From DATKEJ01 sp963768715 (GTDB lineage Bacteria > Bacteroidota > Rhodothermia > Rhodothermales > DATKEJ01), in assembly GCA_963768715.1 (NCBI GenBank), contig CAVYJC010000003.1, forward strand, positions 248,001 to 312,000: DNA of 64,000 nucleotides, written 5' to 3'. The position numbers and the translations under genes were made by a program. The notes below the pieces were generated by a model. The model was not told the DNA's origin. It ran no database searches and saw nothing but the letters and a program-made list of their open reading frames with translations. Of this stretch, positions 60,657 to 64,000 are shown piece after piece. Positions within the stretch are counted from its first letter, which is position 1; each line of letters opens with the position of its first letter.

Positions 60657-62177
60657 CTAATTCGCCGACCTCGCTTCGTACTTCCGACGTCTCCATCGGA
60701 AAAGGCCCACGAGGACAACGAGAAATGGTGGAAAAAGCAGCGTGAAATACTTTATCGGCGCCTTCAGACTGTCTTCGACAGGTTCAAGCGGCCTCGGATC
60801 GATCTTCTTCGAGCGAATCGCCAGGATGTCTTCGTCGAGTGACAGCCAGTCGATGGCATTTTGTACCAGTTCAATGCTTGACGGAATCGGCCCTGCCAGT
60901 GACTCGTCGACGAAGTCTCCGTCACCTACGACAACCATCCGCGATTCGGTCGCGGACCCGTCTATTCCGTATGGGCTCGGGAAATGCCCTGAATACGCTG
61001 CGGCCAACGTATACGGGCCTCCACTCAAATCACGATTTTGGACAGCCTGCGGCTGGAGCATGAAGAAACCGGTCTGCAACTGGCTCTGCTCCGTTGAGAA
61101 CGCGAGCGGCTGTATCGATACACCCGCGGGCACCTCAGTCGTGTCGATTGAGCTCGCAAAGAACAGTCTCAGTTCGCCGAGCCTTCGCACCATCGCGTTG
61201 TCGCTGAACGACGTGACGATGGGCAGGAACGGATACTGGACAGCCTCCATCACACGAAAGAATCCTGCCTGACGCTGCACATTGATCGCTGACGACTGCT
61301 TGTCCATTACGAGGTCGGGATTGACCCGCGCACCGTACGATTCGAGGAGCCGCTCGAGTCCGGTGTTGACAACCGTTCCAAAACCTTGTTGAAGATTCGC
61401 TTCGACGCGGTTCAGGAAGAAGGCAGCTTTACCCTGATTCTGCATGAACCGATCGATGACCTGCAGGTGCTCGTCCGGGATCGTGTCTTTCGGAGCCACA
61501 ACGATGAGCACGTCGGGCGTCGTCGAAAAAGAGTCGGCCGCAATGGTAACTGTCCGCACGTCGAGGCGTTTCCGAAGCTGCTCCATGAGCTTCGACATGA
61601 CCTTGGTCGGATCGGGCTCACCATCGCCCTGCAGGAAGCCTACGACCGGCAGCTTGTCGCGCTGCATCTTCTTGATTGCGGTCGTGATCTGGTATTCCAG
61701 GTTCGACAATTCCTGCACGACCCCGATAACCTCCCGCTGATCCTGATACTGGATCGCGAGCCCCATATAGGCATTCTTGATCTGCAGATTGTCGTTCTCG
61801 ACGACCTGGATCTGCACTGTCGGGATGCGATAGCGCTCAGCCTCTTCCTTGAGCTCGTCGCTGTCGGTCGGATCGACAAAATCGTACTGGATGTTGTTTC
61901 CCCCGTACGCCCGATACTCGTCGAGCTTGTCCTGAAGCATCCTTCGATTCGCGGAGTAAGGCGCCGGCAGGTCCTTCGTGAAAAATGCCTTTATCGTAAC
62001 AGGGTCATCCAGTGACCGCACGAGATCGATGGAGGCATCTGACAGGGAGTAAACGTTGTCGTCGGTCAGGTCGGCGCGTTCGAACCAATTGACGCTAATG
62101 AGATTCACGACAACCAGAATGCCCGCCGTTAGGAGGAGCGTCAATCTTGTTGTCCAATTCCGCTTCATGGCACTCAC
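60657..62177 (-). CDS. gldG: GldG-family ABC transporter auxiliary protein
   Basis: 506 residues. N-terminal transmembrane helix (LTLLLTAGILVVVNLISV), a large periplasmic part of the ABC_transp_aux/GldG type (YSLSDASIDLVRSLDDPVTI, YRIPTVQIQVVENDNLQIKNAYMGL-type region, VVGFLQGDGEPDPTKVM, DVLIVVAPKDTIPDEHLQVI) and a C-terminal helix followed by a basic tail (FPPFLVVLVGLFRWRRRKYE). In Flavobacterium GldG partners GldF and GldA and was linked to gliding and T9SS; in many non-gliding bacteria the same set is present with unknown substrate. It overlaps the permease gene by ATGA. Confidence 0.92.
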   Translation of the reverse strand: MSAMKRNWTTRLTLLLTAGILVVVNLISVNWFERADLTDDNVYSLSDASIDLVRSLDDPVTIKAFFTKDLPAPYSANRRMLQDKLDEYRAYGGNNIQYDFVDPTDSDELKEEAERYRIPTVQIQVVENDNLQIKNAYMGLAIQYQDQREVIGVVQELSNLEYQITTAIKKMQRDKLPVVGFLQGDGEPDPTKVMSKLMEQLRKRLDVRTVTIAADSFSTTPDVLIVVAPKDTIPDEHLQVIDRFMQNQGKAAFFLNRVEANLQQGFGTVVNTGLERLLESYGARVNPDLVMDKQSSAINVQRQAGFFRVMEAVQYPFLPIVTSFSDNAMVRRLGELRLFFASSIDTTEVPAGVSIQPLAFSTEQSQLQTGFFMLQPQAVQNRDLSGGPYTLAAAYSGHFPSPYGIDGSATESRMVVVGDGDFVDESLAGPIPSSIELVQNAIDWLSLDEDILAIRSKKIDPRPLEPVEDSLKAPIKYFTLLFPPFLVVLVGLFRWRRRKYEARSAN

Positions 62178-62881
62178 TCCGGTCGTTTGGACAGGTGGTA
62201 CGCGGTGAGCAGCGACGAAAACAGGACGATCGACGCAAAGTAGATCAGGTCCCGCGTATCAACGACACCGCGGAGCAGGTTCTGATAGTGGTAATCGAGG
62301 CTGAGATACTGCAGCACGCCCGCCAGGTAGCCTGGGACGAACTGGGTCACTTTATCGAACATGAACATCACGAAGATGATCACGAATGCGATAATGAAGG
62401 CGACGATCTGGTTCCTCGTGAGACTCGAGGCAAAGATCCCGATCGACGCACAGGCCAGCCCCAGCAGCGCCATACCCAGATAACCGCCGAACGTCGCCCC
62501 TCCATCGATATCACCGAGGTAGGCGACCGTCGCGACGTAGACGAGCGTGAGGCAGATGGCCGTGAGGAGCAGTGTGAAGGCGGCAACCAGCTTGCCGACG
62601 ATCACCTGCCAGTCACGAACCGGCAAGGTGAGCAGGAGCTCGATCGTTCCGGCGCGACGCTCCTCTGCGAACGTCCCCATCGTGATGGCCGGTACGAAGA
62701 ACATGAAGAAGACGACGGTCATGTCGAACAGCGTTCGAACCGATGCGACGTTCTGCAAAAAAAGGCTGTTCGAGAAGAACCAGCCGCTCAGGAGTAGGAA
62801 CAGTGTGAGGACGACGTATCCGACCGGACTATCGAAGTAGGATCGGATTTCGCGCCTCGCCACTACATAAAGACCTTTCAT
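62174..62881 (-). CDS. gldF: ABC transporter permease, GldF/ABC-2 type
   Basis: 235 residues with six transmembrane segments of the ABC-2/GldF type (VVLTLFLLLSGWFFSN, VVFFMFFVPAITMGTFAEE, LLLTAICLTLVYVATVAYL, LLGLACASIGIFASSL, AFIIAFVIIFVMFMF, FASIVLFSSLLTAYHL). FAEERRAGTIELLLTLPV is the typical coupling-helix block of this family. It overlaps gldG by four bases and starts 4 bases after the ATPase gene. Confidence 0.92.
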   Translation of the reverse strand: MKGLYVVARREIRSYFDSPVGYVVLTLFLLLSGWFFSNSLFLQNVASVRTLFDMTVVFFMFFVPAITMGTFAEERRAGTIELLLTLPVRDWQVIVGKLVAAFTLLLTAICLTLVYVATVAYLGDIDGGATFGGYLGMALLGLACASIGIFASSLTRNQIVAFIIAFVIIFVMFMFDKVTQFVPGYLAGVLQYLSLDYHYQNLLRGVVDTRDLIYFASIVLFSSLLTAYHLSKRPE

Positions 62882-62885
62882 GGCA

Positions 62886-63836
62886 TCAGTGCATTGCGGT
62901 GGAATGGACCTTCTCGGACGTCAGCTGTCTGAAGACATCCTCGAGGCGCGCTTCCTCACGATGCAGCTCGGTGAGGATCCATTGGTTCTGGACGGCCAGT
63001 CTGAAAAGATCGGGGCGGACATCCTCGGCCCCGCTGACGCCGAGCGTAAAGACGGTCGCTCCGTTCTCGGCAGCCTGTTCCAGCACGCGAACCCCGTAAA
63101 GGCCACGGAGCGCCTCTTCCACGCCAGTTCCGTCTCCGGAAATGCCGAAGAGCAGCCGCTGGTCGCCCTGGAATTGCGCCTGGAGGCTCTCAGGTGACCC
63201 ATCCGCGACGATCTTCCCTCGATTGATGATGAGAACACGGTCGCACGACGCCTCGACCTCGGGCAGAATGTGTGTCGACAGAATCACTGTCTTCTCCTGC
63301 CCAAGAGATAGAACGAGATCCCTGATCTCGACGATCTGGTTTGGGTCGAGACCGCTCGTGGGCTCATCGAGAATCAGAATCTCAGGATCGTGCAGCATGG
63401 CTTGGGCCAGCCCAACCCGCTGTCGATAGCCTTTCGAGAGCGTCTCGATTCGCTTGCTTAGTACCCCGGTCAGGCCGCAAACGTCCACGACGTAGGAAAT
63501 ACGCGAGCGCTCATCGGCAGGAGACATCTCACGTATCGCAGCGACGAAACTCAGATAGTCTCGCACTGCCATGTCGGGATAGAGGGGGGTGTTTTCTGGG
63601 AGGTAGCCGATCAGGCGTCGGACGGCGAGAGAATCGGTGGTGACATCGAGTCCGTTGATGGTCACGTGACCTGCCGTAGGGGGCAGGTAACACGTCAGAA
63701 CGCGCATCGTGGTGGACTTACCTGCTCCGTTGGGCCCAAGGAACCCGAGCACTTCGCCTCGTTCGACCTCGAACGAGATGTCATCAACCGCTCTTTCCAA
63801 TCCGAAAGTTTTGGTCAGACGGTCAACGGTAATCAT
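62886..63836 (-). CDS. gldA: ABC transporter ATPase, GldA type
   Basis: 316 residues. Walker A FLGPNGAGKSTTMRVL, Q-loop LPENTPLYPDMAVRDYL, signature variant LSKGYRQRVGLAQAM (instead of LSGGQ, as usual in GldA/ABC-2 ATPases), Walker B ILILDEPTSGLDPNQ and H-loop LSTHILPEVEASC. A ~90-residue C-terminal extension (LEDVFRQLTSE) closes the protein. It heads the four-gene operon, energising GldF with GldG and the DUF4340 protein. Confidence 0.94.
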   Translation of the reverse strand: MITVDRLTKTFGLERAVDDISFEVERGEVLGFLGPNGAGKSTTMRVLTCYLPPTAGHVTINGLDVTTDSLAVRRLIGYLPENTPLYPDMAVRDYLSFVAAIREMSPADERSRISYVVDVCGLTGVLSKRIETLSKGYRQRVGLAQAMLHDPEILILDEPTSGLDPNQIVEIRDLVLSLGQEKTVILSTHILPEVEASCDRVLIINRGKIVADGSPESLQAQFQGDQRLLFGISGDGTGVEEALRGLYGVRVLEQAAENGATVFTLGVSGAEDVRPDLFRLAVQNQWILTELHREEARLEDVFRQLTSEKVHSTAMH

Positions 63837-63887
63837 GTGGCAGATGTACGTATCAGTTGAAACGTAACAAGGCGCTATCTTATCTCT

Positions 63888-64000
63888 ATGGCAGGGAAAT
63901 GTTCCGGTATACGTCGAAATTTCAACACGACTTTACATAGTCTCCACGTATCACGTATATGGAACGCCCTTAGGGTCATTGCGTTGACAGCGCGGCCTTG
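63888..64000 (+). CDS. Possible start of a plus-strand gene, cut by the window edge
   Basis: An ATG at 63888 opens a frame of 37 codons that runs to the window end (MAGKCSGIRRNFNTTLHS and on). It has no recognisable signature and could be chance. The same 164-base stretch is the leader of the divergent gldA gene; it contains ACGTATCA at 63848-63855 and again at 63946-63953, and is the most AT-rich part of the right end. Confidence 0.18.
   Translation, partial: MAGKCSGIRRNFNTTLHSLHVSRIWNALRVIALTARP

Noticed and set aside
1..64000. Mobile element, prophage or integron content
   Set aside because: No transposase, integrase or recombinase gene and no terminal repeats or att-like duplications were seen in the window.

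Overview
The window looks like chromosomal DNA from a moderately high-GC, Gram-negative member of the Bacteroidota/Rhodothermota side of the FCB group. The support is a GldA/GldF/GldG-type ABC module with a DUF4340 protein, two proteins with type IX secretion (T9SS)-style C-terminal ends, a CarboxypepD_reg-like TonB-dependent receptor, a UbiE/MenG methyltransferase, several SPII lipoproteins and weak or absent Shine-Dalgarno sequences. No phylogenetic marker was compared, so this placement is an inference. I found no rRNA, tRNA, CRISPR array, insertion sequence or prophage.

Layout. 1-1.5 kb: two minus-strand family-4 glycosyltransferases, the first cut by the window edge. 1.6-6.6 kb: a lipoprotein nucleotide pyrophosphatase/phosphodiesterase and a heterodimeric ABC exporter. 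6.6-16.4 kb: mixed metabolic and envelope genes (HD phosphohydrolase, SH3/barrel protein, M48 protease, BNR propeller coupled to a ThiS/MoaD protein, YbaK deacylase, aldehyde dehydrogenase, flavin monooxygenase, hotdog thioesterase, MenG). 16.4-19.5 kb: a partner-switching set (HATPase kinase, STAS antagonist, membrane SpoIIE-type phosphatase). 19.8-24 kb: an unrecognised four-module repeat protein coupled to prmA, then mrp and nfu.

24-39.8 kb is a surface-polysaccharide locus with divergent arms. The minus arm runs from a Wzc-like tyrosine kinase and a small SLBB protein through UDP-glucose dehydrogenase, UDP-glucuronate decarboxylase, a CBS-fused nucleotide-sugar dehydrogenase, a HAD phosphatase, a mannose-1-phosphate guanylyltransferase, a NeuB-like synthase and a NeuA-like cytidylyltransferase to a D-2-hydroxyacid dehydrogenase. 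The plus arm holds a FemAB-like acyltransferase, a WbuB-like glycosyltransferase and a FlaA1/CapD-like epimerase-dehydratase. Together they would make UDP-xylose-type and nonulosonic-acid-type sugars for an exported glycan.

39.9-49 kb: a giant gingipain/PorU-family (C25) protease, a biotin carrier protein, a ZIP transporter, a lipoprotein and its TonB receptor. 49-53.8 kb: housekeeping genes (MOSC, def, ruvX, HU, rel). 54-59.7 kb: a tightly overlapping four-gene surface operon (CsgG-like protein, barrel, lipoprotein, FN3/dockerin-like T9SS protein). 59.7-63.8 kb: gldA-gldF-gldG-DUF4340.

Seven otherwise convincing genes need a frame change to be read through. That many in 64 kb suggests indel errors in the assembly at least as much as true pseudogenes. 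The best candidates for undescribed biology are the four-module repeat protein at 19.8 kb, the CBS-dehydrogenase/SAF-less NeuB sugar pathway at 25-30 kb, and the four-gene surface operon at 54-59.7 kb with its paired GAACCTTTGC operator-like repeats.
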